NCBI GenBank assembly: GCA_022770365.1
Contig: JALEHU010000048.1
Coordinates: 1-40,435, forward strand
DNA: 40,435 bases
Source of the DNA: Blautia sp.
GTDB taxonomy: Bacteria > Bacillota > Clostridia > Lachnospirales > Lachnospiraceae
Direction of reading: 5' to 3'
The translations under genes were made by a program, and so were the position numbers. Of the stretch, positions 24,525-33,387 are shown one piece after another; the stretch's first letter is position 1; every line of letters starts with the position of its first letter. The notes below the pieces were generated by a model that saw only the letters and a program-made list of their open reading frames with translations, searched no databases and was not told the DNA's origin.

Positions 24525-25105
24525 TACAGGATAACAGCGAGTACAAAACCGCTGAGCATACCTCCAATGTGGGCAGCATTGTCCACTCCGCTGCTGGTTA
24601 AGCCAAAGTATAATGAAAAGGCAGCCATGATCACCATCTGACGTACAGTAATATCTTCCACACGTCCTTTACTGCGCAGAAGTACATAGATCATGGCTCC
24701 CATCACCGCAAAGACAGCCCCTGAAGCTCCGGCGGAGACCGCAAATTCCATAGACCTGATATCCAGTATCAGTGACAGAATATTTCCTGCCATTCCACCA
24801 AGAATATAGATGATCAGAAATTTTATTTTACCGACGGTGCGCTCCAGTCTTCCTCCCAGCACAAACAGGACCAGCATATTATTGGCAAGGTGTTCCATAC
24901 CAAAATGCAGGAACATGCAGGTAAAAAGCCGGTACCACTGTCCATCTTCAAGAATAATCGGGGTATAGGCAGCGCCGCATTCCAGCATATGCTCAATACC
25001 CTGGCTTCCGCCTGTTATCTCCACTAACAGAAATACCAAAAGGTTCAAAATCAGCATTGCCGCTGTCATCGGTTCCTTTTTTAATTCTCTTTTAATTTCG
25101 TCCAC
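24491..25105 (-). CDS. Rhomboid family intramembrane serine protease
   Basis: 204 residues with six membrane helices. The first loop has QWYRLFTCMFLHFGMEHLANNMLVLFVLG, the catalytic Ser is in SAGASGAVFAVMGA (about residue 127), and the catalytic His is in NAAHIGGMLSGF (about 177). It cleaves membrane helices of unknown substrates. The start is GTG with AGGAG at good spacing; TTG just upstream is possible. It lies downstream of the Tad operon in the same direction but has its own promoter-like boxes. The TadE-type and FHA membrane proteins nearby are conceivable substrates, but that is only position. Confidence 0.93.
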   Translation of the reverse strand: MDEIKRELKKEPMTAAMLILNLLVFLLVEITGGSQGIEHMLECGAAYTPIILEDGQWYRLFTCMFLHFGMEHLANNMLVLFVLGGRLERTVGKIKFLIIYILGGMAGNILSLILDIRSMEFAVSAGASGAVFAVMGAMIYVLLRSKGRVEDITVRQMVIMAAFSLYFGLTSSGVDNAAHIGGMLSGFVLAVILYHPRKIRTSVP

Positions 25106-25142
25106 AATGTCTCCTTTTACACTAAAAACTATAACAAGAGTT

Positions 25143-25171
25143 ATTGTAGCAGATTTCAGAGATTATGTAAA
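25143..25171 (-). promoter_or_regulatory. Promoter of the rhomboid gene
   Basis: TTTACA (25166-25171) and TACAAT (25143-25148) on the minus strand are 17 bases apart; each matches five of six consensus bases. The stretch 25172-25300 is AT-rich and holds no gene. Confidence 0.6.
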
Positions 25172-25300
25172 ATTTTCTGCTGTACAGAAACAGAAGTTTT
25201 GTTATACAATCATACTTTACCATATTATTCGGTAGTATTGGTGGAAATCCTCTGCCAATGTGTCTATTTTATCAATTTTTCTATATACTTATACATCTCA

Positions 25301-26704
25301 TTATTCCATAAAAATATATCTGGCCTGCGCAAAATCCACTTCATCTTCGTTATGAAGAAGGTATTCCTCTGCACCTTTCAGCATGATTCCGTTTATCGAC
25401 GTTCCGTTTCTTGAATTCAGGTCCGTAAGATAATATCCATCCTCCCGTTTACGGATTTTACAGTGAATACGGCTTACTGTAGGAAGGGGAATGACAGCAT
25501 CACAGGCAGTTTCCAGTTTACCGATGATTGTAATGTCATCTTTCAGATAAATCGTCGCCAGTTCCCCCGGTTCCCGGCTTACCAGGCTTGACGGACCTGG
25601 CATTACATTTGCTGACAGAACAACGGTCTCTCCAAAATCTGCAGAAGACATTCTGTCCGTGAAGCCTGCAGTCTGCTCATTTTCTGGTTGTCCGACATAA
25701 GAATTCTCATCTGCCTCCATGTGTTTCTGCCTCTGATTTTTGCAGTCTTCTTCCATAATTTTCTGCTTCCGTTTTTGCTGTACTTTTCTTCTCCAGTTTT
25801 CCTCTTCTTTCAGTTTCTTTCTTCTGGAAAAAAGATATCCAGATACTCCGATTCCTAATAATACAACTCCTGTTCCCATCGCAATTTCCACGCTGAGCCA
25901 TGGCAGATATCCCAGAAGATTCGCTGCCAGAATTCCTGTTAATCCCAATACCGCCAGAATTGTACCTGCAATAATCAAAAACTTACCGCCAGGCCCCTTC
26001 TGCTTCACAGTTTTTGTGACACTCTCTGCTTTTACATCGTCATATTTTCCTGATTCCGATTCCTCACGGCTCCATACAAAATTCTCCGGCAAATCTGTAT
26101 CTTTTTCCTCTTCATGCTGAAACACCAGCTCCTGTGCCGGTACTTTGGGAAACTCCGCTTCTTTTTCCTGATACATGACCTGTTTGATATGTTCCAGATG
26201 AAAACATTCCTCCAATGCACTTCGATACACACTGTATCCCAGCATAACCGCCCGTTCATCCTCATGATCCAGTTTAGGCAGAATATACTCCGCAAAAGCC
26301 TGAAACTGTTCCCGCACTTCTCTCTCATATCCCGGCAGATAACAAAACTGCAGATTCCTTTTTTCCACATCCACATACACATACTCGGGATCGAGCAGAA
26401 GCTGTCCGGGGTTCAGCAGATATTCTCCCATTTCTTCCATCGTCTGGAGAAAACCTCCGAAAATCAGCCGGAGATCCTCAATTCCAAACTTCTTTTCTTC
26501 ATACAGGGATACGATCGACTGTCTGGAAGTAATTTCATAGTAAAACAGGATTTTTCCATCCAGTCCCTGAAGTCTGCATTTGAGGATAGATGGCAGTACA
26601 TTTCCAGCCAGCATTCTCACCTGATACGAAGAAGTATCCACTTCCTGATCTCCCTGAAGGATCAGATAATTATGGTTCATATCACGTTTATATTCTGCAC
26701 GCAT
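25301..26704 (-). CDS. DUF6382-FHA membrane protein of the Tad locus
   Basis: 467 residues. The N-terminal 170-190 residues are a cytoplasmic domain as seen in proteins with DUF6382. A linker leads to two membrane helices (about 240-262 and 268-289), then a Lys/Glu-rich coil, and a C-terminal FHA domain (about 385-465) with SRIHCKI, LTDLNSRNGTSINGI and a closing strand. Both soluble domains lie on the same side of the hairpin. FHA domains bind phosphothreonine, so this protein could link the pilus machine to a Ser/Thr kinase; no kinase gene is in the window. AGGAGGGG lies six bases before the ATG, and the TadE stop is one base upstream. It is the last gene of the Tad operon. Confidence 0.9.
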   Translation of the reverse strand: MRAEYKRDMNHNYLILQGDQEVDTSSYQVRMLAGNVLPSILKCRLQGLDGKILFYYEITSRQSIVSLYEEKKFGIEDLRLIFGGFLQTMEEMGEYLLNPGQLLLDPEYVYVDVEKRNLQFCYLPGYEREVREQFQAFAEYILPKLDHEDERAVMLGYSVYRSALEECFHLEHIKQVMYQEKEAEFPKVPAQELVFQHEEEKDTDLPENFVWSREESESGKYDDVKAESVTKTVKQKGPGGKFLIIAGTILAVLGLTGILAANLLGYLPWLSVEIAMGTGVVLLGIGVSGYLFSRRKKLKEEENWRRKVQQKRKQKIMEEDCKNQRQKHMEADENSYVGQPENEQTAGFTDRMSSADFGETVVLSANVMPGPSSLVSREPGELATIYLKDDITIIGKLETACDAVIPLPTVSRIHCKIRKREDGYYLTDLNSRNGTSINGIMLKGAEEYLLHNEDEVDFAQARYIFME

Positions 26705-26705
26705 G

Positions 26706-27167
26706 TTATTCCCCTCCTATTGCAGAGACAAACTCCGAGGCCGCTTTGAGAGTCCGTATTCGCTTAACCGGACGAACTACAAGAGAACTGCCGCTGACCT
26801 GCTGATGCCAGCGAAATCCTCCATAAGAAGCAATGGTATCCAGACTGTACATTACCTGCACACGCTTGCCAGTATTTGTCTGTATGCTGAGATTCTCAGC
26901 CCCAAAAAAGCCTGTGTTTCCGAGTTCTCTGCTTCGCATTCCTGCAGCTTCATAAACCTGACCATTCTCTTTTACAGCCTCCATGCTACCCACCAGCGCT
27001 GATTCATAAGCTGCTGCCGTCAGCCAGGCCCGATTATGTACAAAAAAGCACAAGTACAGAAGTCCAAAAAGAACCAGCAAAATCATCGGCATCACACAGG
27101 CTGCCTCTACCGTAAAACTTCCCTGTTTCAGATTCTGTTTTCTTATTTTTCTGCAATTGTTCAGCAT
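26706..27167 (-). CDS. TadE-like pseudopilin
   Basis: 153 residues. A basic start ends in QG followed by SFTVEAACVMPMILLVLFGLLYLCFF, a prepilin-type cleavage site with Glu at position 5 of the mature form and a hydrophobic helix. The rest (about 45-153) is an outside domain with no known motif. TadE/F minor pseudopilins are processed by the Tad prepilin peptidase and support assembly. The start at 27167 overlaps the stop of the upstream peptidase gene (ATGCTGA), a coupled junction. A longer in-frame reading up to 27584 lies inside that peptidase gene and is not real. Confidence 0.87.
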   Translation of the reverse strand: MLNNCRKIRKQNLKQGSFTVEAACVMPMILLVLFGLLYLCFFVHNRAWLTAAAYESALVGSMEAVKENGQVYEAAGMRSRELGNTGFFGAENLSIQTNTGKRVQVMYSLDTIASYGGFRWHQQVSGSSLVVRPVKRIRTLKAASEFVSAIGGE

Positions 27168-27577
27168 AAAATCAATCCTCCCACATATCCGGCAAGGAGA
27201 AATGGAATAAACGGAATTTCCGTCCGCCTGCCTGCCCTTCTGGTCATCAAAAGTATCAGCGCCCACACTCCGGCAAACAGTACTCCCATACACACCGCGG
27301 GTAAAAACTCTTCTGTTTCCAGCACAGTTCCCAATGCCGTCAATATCCACGCATCTCCCGGTCCTACAGAACCTTCCGTAAGAAAAGCAAAAATCAACAC
27401 CACCAGTCCTGTTCCAAGAGGAATCCCTGCCTGAAAGATGCTCCTGCCGCATTGCAGAGACCAGAGCATCCCGTATAAAGCAAATACCAGCACCGTAAGC
27501 ACAGAAACTTCCTTTTTCCGGATATCCATCCAGGCATTGATTCCAAGAAACAACAGTACACCCAATTCCTTTATCAT
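27161..27577 (-). CDS. Second A24-type prepilin peptidase (small)
   Basis: 138 residues, about four to five membrane helices. The two catalytic Asp of aspartic prepilin peptidases are placed as usual: INAWMDIRKKEV (Asp about 18) and GSVGPGDAWILTALG (GxGD). There is no N-terminal methylase domain, as in TadV-type enzymes. It lies between the His/Cys TadE-like gene and the small TadE, with which it overlaps. A first prepilin peptidase heads the same operon (34394-34903). The two may divide work between the Flp pilin and the TadE-type proteins, which is inference. Confidence 0.88.
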   Translation of the reverse strand: MIKELGVLLFLGINAWMDIRKKEVSVLTVLVFALYGMLWSLQCGRSIFQAGIPLGTGLVVLIFAFLTEGSVGPGDAWILTALGTVLETEEFLPAVCMGVLFAGVWALILLMTRRAGRRTEIPFIPFLLAGYVGGLILC

Positions 27578-27670
27578 CCTGCACCTTCCATTTCTGTCAC
27601 ATCAGCAATATCATACTGATGCAGCAATTTCAAATCACAATGCCCATTTTCCCGTGAAGATTCAGGTATA

Positions 27671-28522
27671 TTATCCGCATCTGCTGCACGCGCTGCCGGT
27701 GCCCGCCTCGGAAATCTTTACCATCCGTACCGTTCTTTTCAGTCCGCTGCAGGAAGCCAGATTGTGATACCTGTTTCCTTTTTGAGTAATATAAACAGTC
27801 CCCCCTGGCTTTTGATTCCGGCTGCATATCTCACACGGTTCATATTTTTCCCCGTAGGAGTTTCTCATAGAAGAAATCCTGCTTCCGCCCACCTGGCTTA
27901 CAGAAACATTCAGATAACTGCATCCCGGATTCCTGTGATAAACTCCACCGGATTCTGTCACGAAAACCATTTCTTCTTCCTCGGCACTGTCCCCGAATGC
28001 TTCATAAGTTTTGCCTGTCCATGCATGCACCTTCACCGTATTATGCATCCAGACCCTGGGAAGAGGTACAATTCCCCCTACAGGCTTATATGAATATGCA
28101 TCCGGCATCGTGATTTCCTCTGCACCATTTCCATCCGGCACATAGGCATACATCCCCGCCGCCTTCGCTTTCTCGCATAATTTCATCAGGTGTTCTGTCT
28201 GTAATTTATATACATCCATGAAAGAGATCATCGTCACCATTCCAAGAAAAAACAGAGGAAGTATCATTGCTGTTTCCACTGCAAGGCTGGCCTTTCTGAT
28301 CCTGTGAAAAGAGGTGCAAAAAGATGCCTTTTCGAAAAGAATTCTGAAGTTTCTGCTTATCGGGGCAAACAGAAACCGGAGGTTTTTATGAGAGCGTTTC
28401 CTTTCATTTATTTTCTTTTTTCTGCATATTTCTTTTCTATTTTCCCATTCTTTTATCTCAGTACTATCTATCTCCTGTCTTTTCTTTTTCCAGTACTTTA
28501 TCTTTTCTTTTCGAAAAAGCAT
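27671..28522 (-). CDS. TadE-like membrane protein with two His/Cys modules
   Basis: 283 residues. A basic N-terminal tail of about 75 residues precedes KASLAVETAMILPLFFLGMVTMISFMD, a TadE-type pseudopilin helix (about 78-104). The outside part ends in two similar modules: VFVTESGGVYHRNPGCSYL...YEPCEIC and VYITQKGNRYHNLASCSGL...SACSRC. Each has a YH-x4-C element and a CxxC pair, as in small metal-binding domains at the ends of some secreted nucleases. They may bind zinc or form disulfides. The spacing to the genes on either side is 26 and 93 bases. GGGGTG lies seven bases before the ATG; no later start is evident, so the long tail seems real. Confidence 0.85.
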   Translation of the reverse strand: MLFRKEKIKYWKKKRQEIDSTEIKEWENRKEICRKKKINERKRSHKNLRFLFAPISRNFRILFEKASFCTSFHRIRKASLAVETAMILPLFFLGMVTMISFMDVYKLQTEHLMKLCEKAKAAGMYAYVPDGNGAEEITMPDAYSYKPVGGIVPLPRVWMHNTVKVHAWTGKTYEAFGDSAEEEEMVFVTESGGVYHRNPGCSYLNVSVSQVGGSRISSMRNSYGEKYEPCEICSRNQKPGGTVYITQKGNRYHNLASCSGLKRTVRMVKISEAGTGSACSRCG

Positions 28523-28548
28523 CTCTTCACACCCCTTTTATACACCTG

Positions 28549-30060
28549 TTATTCATAACAATATTGCTTTGTTACAGTAAAAACTTTCCGCTTGTTTGCT
28601 CTGACATCCACTGCCGCTTCAATAGCTGTGATGCAGCAGTCCAGCCGGAAACGCTCCCTCTGCGGCATGGATCGGATTCCAAGTTCTACCATGTCCATTC
28701 CTCTTTTCAGCTTCATGCTCTTACTCTTTGACATCAGAAGAACCTGCAGATAATCTTCATAGGACATTCCATTTTCCACACTGCGTCTTCTGGTATCCAG
28801 ACTGTCCAGAAGATTTGACAGATTCTCCAGAGAAAGCTGCCAGTCCACGGCAGATTTTACCAGCGGAATCTTTCCTCCGTCCAGAAGTTCCCGTACATCC
28901 AGAATGCTCTCCCCAAACGCCCAGCACAAGAGCACAGCTTTCTCGATCACCGATGCCGCAGGCGGAATCAGAAACGTGGCCGCAATTGCTGCCGCCAGTG
29001 CCGCTGCCTGGGAACGCTTGCCCGGTTCTGAAAGAAGATGCGCAAAATTTACGCCTTCTCTGATAATCAACAGCCTCCCTGCCACTGCTTTCAGATTATC
29101 CAGGTCATTATCCTTTCCTTCCAGTATGTATTCCACCTGATACCTCAGTCCATGAGAAGACGACCGGCGGAAATTCCCCAGTTTATCCATAAGATACTGC
29201 TGAAAAAGAAGCTGAGAAGTATAGGATGTATCTTTCTTCAGAGTCTCAGCAAATCCAAAGCCCTGCTGCAAAGTCCTGCCGGAGACCAGTGTCTTTTTGG
29301 ATATCTTTTTATCAGAGACACTTCTTCCCGGCGGAAGCACCAGCTGAAGAATTCCCATTTTTCGGATTCTCTGAATTACTGTAACAGGATTCGCAACATT
29401 CTGATCTGCATTGCTGGAAAATCCGGAACCACCGCCCGAATCACCGGGTCCGCTCCCGAAAACTTCTCCCTGACTTTCTGTGCTGTGCTCCTGCTGCGCT
29501 TTTTCCTGCGCAGCCTGACTGTTCCGGGCCGCACTGTCCATTTCTGACTCATAGGATTCCAGCATTTTTCCCTGTTCTGCCTGATTACCGCTTACTTCCG
29601 CTTCTTCTGTTTTTTTCTGCCGGTCTTTCATCTTGTTCAGAAGGAGCTGTATCCCCTGACTTCCCAGGGTCTCTTTCATATACTGCACAACCTGGTGATA
29701 AAAAGCTTCTCCGTCTTCATCTGTTGCCAGACGGTAACCGGAAAATCCGCCCTGAACAATAGAAAGTTTCTGACTGTTCTGCTTCAGGACCGGTTCCATG
29801 TAAAACTTCATATTATCGTATATACCGGCCATGTTTAATGTACTGCCGCCGCAGGAACCATCCAGCAAAAACAGATCATATTCCTTCAGAAGAGTACTGT
29901 CATATTGCCCGAACAGAGAATAAAGCCCCACATCCAGACTGCCAAGAATCTGTGTTCTGGCAGCAGCCATGCGGACAGATTCCACGCTTGTGCATACAAG
30001 TGACAGCATCAGGCTCAGTACAAGGGCCAGAAATACGGTCACACTTCCCTTTCTCATCAT
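28549..30060 (-). CDS. DUF5702 protein of the Tad locus
   Basis: 503 residues. It begins MMRKGSVTVFLALVLSLMLSLVCTSVESVRMAAARTQ, a membrane helix after KGS like the pseudopilins of this operon. The outside part has Gln/Glu/Ser-rich stretches with SGGGSGFSS (about 140-230). A hydrophobic Ala-rich segment near residues 345-375 (SQAAALAAAIAATFLIPPAASVIEKAVLLCWAFG) may lie on the membrane. The end (NGMSYEDYLQVLLM...RFRLDCCITAIEA) is typical of DUF5702. Proteins of this type stand in the place of TadG in Firmicutes loci. GGAGGTG lies eight bases before the first ATG. Confidence 0.88.
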   Translation of the reverse strand: MMRKGSVTVFLALVLSLMLSLVCTSVESVRMAAARTQILGSLDVGLYSLFGQYDSTLLKEYDLFLLDGSCGGSTLNMAGIYDNMKFYMEPVLKQNSQKLSIVQGGFSGYRLATDEDGEAFYHQVVQYMKETLGSQGIQLLLNKMKDRQKKTEEAEVSGNQAEQGKMLESYESEMDSAARNSQAAQEKAQQEHSTESQGEVFGSGPGDSGGGSGFSSNADQNVANPVTVIQRIRKMGILQLVLPPGRSVSDKKISKKTLVSGRTLQQGFGFAETLKKDTSYTSQLLFQQYLMDKLGNFRRSSSHGLRYQVEYILEGKDNDLDNLKAVAGRLLIIREGVNFAHLLSEPGKRSQAAALAAAIAATFLIPPAASVIEKAVLLCWAFGESILDVRELLDGGKIPLVKSAVDWQLSLENLSNLLDSLDTRRRSVENGMSYEDYLQVLLMSKSKSMKLKRGMDMVELGIRSMPQRERFRLDCCITAIEAAVDVRANKRKVFTVTKQYCYE

Positions 30061-30139
30061 TGGTGATACACCTCCTTCAATGTCAATTTCTGATCATGGA
30101 TAACTCTGACTGACCGGCACCCTTACAGATACCATAATC

Positions 30140-30319
30140 TCAGACTGCATTACTCTGTTTGGTAATCTTAGACAAAAGTTTGTTTACAAGACTTGTAAGC
30201 TGATCTCGAAAAATAACGACAAGTCCGATAAGGACCACCGTTATCAGAATAATTTCCACAACACCCACTGCATCTTCCTCTCTCATAAAACATCTGGCAA
30301 GTTTCCAGAATCTACACAT
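30140..30319 (-). CDS. Flp1-type major pilin
   Basis: 59 residues. A 17-19 residue basic leader (MCRFWKLARCFMREEDAVG) is followed by VVEIILITVVLIGLVVIFRDQLTSLVNKLL, the hydrophobic helix with Glu near its start, like Flp/TadA-associated type IVb pilins. The mature pilin would be about 41 residues, mostly helix. The start at 30319 has AAGGTGAG six bases upstream; an in-frame ATG at 30346 lacks a site. It lies between TadC and DUF5702 genes and should be the polymer subunit of the Tad fibre. Confidence 0.87.
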   Translation of the reverse strand: MCRFWKLARCFMREEDAVGVVEIILITVVLIGLVVIFRDQLTSLVNKLLSKITKQSNAV

Positions 30320-30417
30320 ATTTCTCACCTTTCTTTCTGCAAACAATACTCATTCCACAAACAACATCCGGAAATTCCGTAACCCATTTCCAGCTTCATC
30401 TCCAAAGCCATACACCT

Positions 30418-31443
30418 TCATCCATAAAACGAAAGAAATGCCGGCACCATAATAATTGCCATCACAACAGCGAGCATCATCATCATCGGGAGCAGAAGCT
30501 TGGTTGCCGCCGCCTCTCCCAGCACTCTCGCCTTGCGCTTTCTTTCGTCCCAGGCTTCCATAGATTCTTTTTCCAGAAGTTCTGCCATTCGCCTGCTGCC
30601 CTTCTGAAGATTCTGGATCAGCAGTACCGAAAAGGTCTTATACTTGATCTGACCGCATCGCTCCCCAAATCTGCGGTACGCTTCTGCTTCCGAAATACCG
30701 CTGTCCATTTCCCGGCATACTCTTACAATCTCCTCATAGGCATACCGTTTCTGATCCGGTGATTTTTTGCTGTAATCAATGGCAATTTTCTGAAAAGCTC
30801 TGCGCACAGGCATCCCCGCCTGAACCAGAAGAGTAAATTTCATTACCAGTCCCGGATAATCCATCAGAAGCTGCTCTGCCCGCTTTTTCCCGGCTTCCTG
30901 TTTTTCCTGCGCCTGCCTGACCAGAACAGTAAGTGCCGCAAAAAGGCTGAGTGCTGCCAGAAGCGTTCCGGAATTATCTCCGGGAAGTTCCCACTCCAGA
31001 TGCTTTCCCTCCCACTTTGCGGGAAGATAATAATAGTCCGGATCATTCTTTTCCTCATTATATAAAACCACCGCATCTGTCAGCCGCTGTTCCACTGTTT
31101 CATTTTCAGCAGTCTTTTCGGAACTGTCCTCATCCGTTTCTTCGCCTTCTTTTTCCGGAACCTGTACATGGACATTTCCTGCCGGTTCTCCTTCTACGGA
31201 GACCATGAATTTTTCTTCATAGGTACCATCCGCACTCTTTTCCAGCTTATGTCCGTTGGAATAAACAGATCCGCTCCCGCTCTCCAGTGTCACAAGCAGA
31301 CCCAGAATGTTCCCGGCCAGTGCCACTGCAAGAAAAAGCCTTCTTCCCTTTTTGTCATCCAGAACCTCCAGACGCAGCCATCCGGTTTTCCAGATGCCTA
31401 CTGTTCCGAAAATCAGTACAAAAAGAATAATATGTATTGCCAT
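30418..31443 (-). CDS. tadC: TadC-like inner membrane platform protein with a large insert
   Basis: 341 residues. Two helices (about 3-20 and 37-55) precede an acidic insert (about 56-158) rich in Glu, Asp and Tyr. A third helix (about 160-175) and a T2SSF cytoplasmic domain follow (MKFTLLVQAGMPVRRAFQKIA, then LIQNLQKGSRRMAELLEKES), then two terminal helices (about 305-338). The insert is unusual for TadC and would face outside if the first two helices form a hairpin. It starts at 31443 with AAAGGAG nearby, 13 bases after tadB. TadB and TadC together form the base that the TadA ATPase drives. Confidence 0.88.
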   Translation of the reverse strand: MAIHIILFVLIFGTVGIWKTGWLRLEVLDDKKGRRLFLAVALAGNILGLLVTLESGSGSVYSNGHKLEKSADGTYEEKFMVSVEGEPAGNVHVQVPEKEGEETDEDSSEKTAENETVEQRLTDAVVLYNEEKNDPDYYYLPAKWEGKHLEWELPGDNSGTLLAALSLFAALTVLVRQAQEKQEAGKKRAEQLLMDYPGLVMKFTLLVQAGMPVRRAFQKIAIDYSKKSPDQKRYAYEEIVRVCREMDSGISEAEAYRRFGERCGQIKYKTFSVLLIQNLQKGSRRMAELLEKESMEAWDERKRKARVLGEAAATKLLLPMMMMLAVVMAIIMVPAFLSFYG

Positions 31444-31456
31444 ACTGTCAGCTCCT

Positions 31457-32200
31457 TTATACTTCAATATCCACAATTTTCCTTCCCATCCAGTATGCAG
31501 CGGCATAAATTCCAAGACAGACACTCATGGCACAGATTCCAAAAGGGTTTCCATACAATACACTGAGAAATCCGGGGGAACTGACCTGAAGATAAAGAAT
31601 AATTCCTGCAGGCATCAGGCTCATGACCGCCTGCTCCGATTTCTTCGCTGCCAGCGTTGTTTCAATCTCCTTTTTTACATCGATCTTGTCTCCCAGCATC
31701 CTGGCGACTTTCTGAATCACTTTGTCCATATCGCCGCCTGTCCGCTTTGCTGTATAAAAAACAGATGCAAAATTTTCGATATCCTCCACCTGAGAGCGCT
31801 CTCCCAGGTCCAGGAACAATTCTTCCACAGGCACGCTGACTCTCTGCTGGCTTTCAATGTAATGAAATTCTTTCAGAATATCTTCATTTGCCGTATACAG
31901 CCGTTCCAGATCCCTTGCACACGCAGTAACTGCATTTTCCACAGAATACCCTGCCTGCACAGCCACACTCAGAGAATTCAGTGCATCTTTGAATTGATAG
32001 TTCAGATTCTTCCTTCGCTCCCGCATCAGCTGCATTTTTTTCCATTTCAGATATAGAAATGCCGCAGGTACTGCACTGACCATTACCCACCAGCTCTTAT
32101 AGAAAAGATAATCTACTGCCGCGCACAGCAGGATACTCTGTGTCAGATACTTTGCAATTTCTCTTACAGTAAAATGATATTCTCCATAATTCTGTTTCAT
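31457..32200 (-). CDS. tadB: TadB-like inner membrane platform protein
   Basis: 247 residues. Two hydrophobic helices near the start (about 22-60), a T2SSF domain (about 75-200: FKDALNSLSVAVQAGYSVENAV, VFYTAKRTGGDMDKVI) and two more helices at the end. It partners TadC in the pilus platform. The start at 32200 overlaps the stop of the ATPase gene by four bases (ATGA), so a longer reading to 32278 is rejected. Confidence 0.92.
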   Translation of the reverse strand: MKQNYGEYHFTVREIAKYLTQSILLCAAVDYLFYKSWWVMVSAVPAAFLYLKWKKMQLMRERRKNLNYQFKDALNSLSVAVQAGYSVENAVTACARDLERLYTANEDILKEFHYIESQQRVSVPVEELFLDLGERSQVEDIENFASVFYTAKRTGGDMDKVIQKVARMLGDKIDVKKEIETTLAAKKSEQAVMSLMPAGIILYLQVSSPGFLSVLYGNPFGICAMSVCLGIYAAAYWMGRKIVDIEV

Positions 32201-33387
32201 ATGGCAACCCCCGCCCGCTCCAGCTTTTCCCGGTTTTTCAGCGGTTCCATCCGGACAAGGCCTTCCCCCTCCTGCCACCGGTAAAGCGGATGAATGATAA
32301 TTTCATTGTTCTCAAATCCACATATTTCTGCTATTTCCAGCACTTTCCTGGATTTATCCCGCATCCTGCCCAGATGAATCAGAATATCCACACCTGATGC
32401 GATCTGGCGCCTGATTGCTTCCAGCGGCAGATCCACTCCCATCAGAGTCATGGTCTCCAGTCTGGAAAGCATGTCCTTCGCTGAATTCGCATGAGCAGTA
32501 CTGAGGCTTCCGTCATGTCCGGTATTCAATGCCTGCAGCATATCCACTGCTTCACCGCCGCGCACTTCACCCACGATCACCCTGTCCGGTCTCATTCTCA
32601 TTGCAGACTTGATCAGATCCCGGATAGTGACAAATGCTGCTCCTTCCATGTTCGCCATTTTTGCTTCCAGGCGGACAAGATTGGCAATCCCCTGAATTTT
32701 CAGCTCTGCATTATCCTCGATCGTGATCACGCGCTCATCTTTGGGAATAAAATCCGAAAGAGCCCCGAGAAAAGTGGTTTTACCGCTTCCGGTTCCTCCT
32801 CCGATCACCATGCTGTATCTGGCACGCACAAGAATTGCCAGAAATTCCGCACATTCCCTGGGCAGGCTGCCGAGGGAAATCAGCTTTTCCATAGTGATGG
32901 GTTCATCCGGAAATCTGCGTATGGTAAGAATCGGTCCGTTCAGAGCTACCGGCGCGATCACTGCATTGACTCTGGCGCCGCCCTCCAGCCTGGCATCCAC
33001 AATCGGCATAGATTCATTCACCACCCGGTTGCATCTGCCGACAATCTGCTGGATCACATCCTCCAGCTTTTCCCTGGATGTAAAGCTTTTATTCCACCGG
33101 CTCAGCCTGCCGCCACGCTCCACAAAAATCGTATCCGGACCGTTTACCATGATCTCCGTCACTGAATTATCCTCCAGAAGCTCCTGAAGCACATCAAGCT
33201 TTCTGACAGAATAAAAAAGCTCCTGTCTCAATTCCACCTTTTCCCTCAGAGGAAGACATTCCTCTCTCATGTTATTCAGAATCAGTTCATCAATGGTTTC
33301 CAGAATTTCTTCATCACTCAGCTCCCGGGACAAATCCAGCTTTTCCATCAGAAGTCCCCGCAGCCTGCAAAAATTATCCCTGCTCAT
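32197..33387 (-). CDS. cpaF: TadA/CpaF pilus assembly ATPase
   Basis: 396 residues, a secretion ATPase that powers Tad pilus extension (and in some species retraction). The N-terminal domain (about 1-160) includes LEDNSVTEIMVNGPDTIFVERGG. Walker A is GGGTGSGKTT (about 197-206), the Asp box is ITIEDNAELKI, Walker B is RMRPDRVIVGEVRGGEAVDML, and the His box is SLSTAHANS. All motifs are intact. It overlaps the TadZ gene by four bases (ATGA) and the TadB gene by four. This is the least ambiguous gene of the locus. Confidence 0.96.
   Translation of the reverse strand: MSRDNFCRLRGLLMEKLDLSRELSDEEILETIDELILNNMREECLPLREKVELRQELFYSVRKLDVLQELLEDNSVTEIMVNGPDTIFVERGGRLSRWNKSFTSREKLEDVIQQIVGRCNRVVNESMPIVDARLEGGARVNAVIAPVALNGPILTIRRFPDEPITMEKLISLGSLPRECAEFLAILVRARYSMVIGGGTGSGKTTFLGALSDFIPKDERVITIEDNAELKIQGIANLVRLEAKMANMEGAAFVTIRDLIKSAMRMRPDRVIVGEVRGGEAVDMLQALNTGHDGSLSTAHANSAKDMLSRLETMTLMGVDLPLEAIRRQIASGVDILIHLGRMRDKSRKVLEIAEICGFENNEIIIHPLYRWQEGEGLVRMEPLKNREKLERAGVAI

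Noticed and set aside
26706-27584. 292-codon reading of the TadE gene
   Set aside because: Its first 139 codons lie inside the prepilin peptidase gene in another frame; the TadE start at 27167 overlaps the peptidase stop as expected in a coupled operon.
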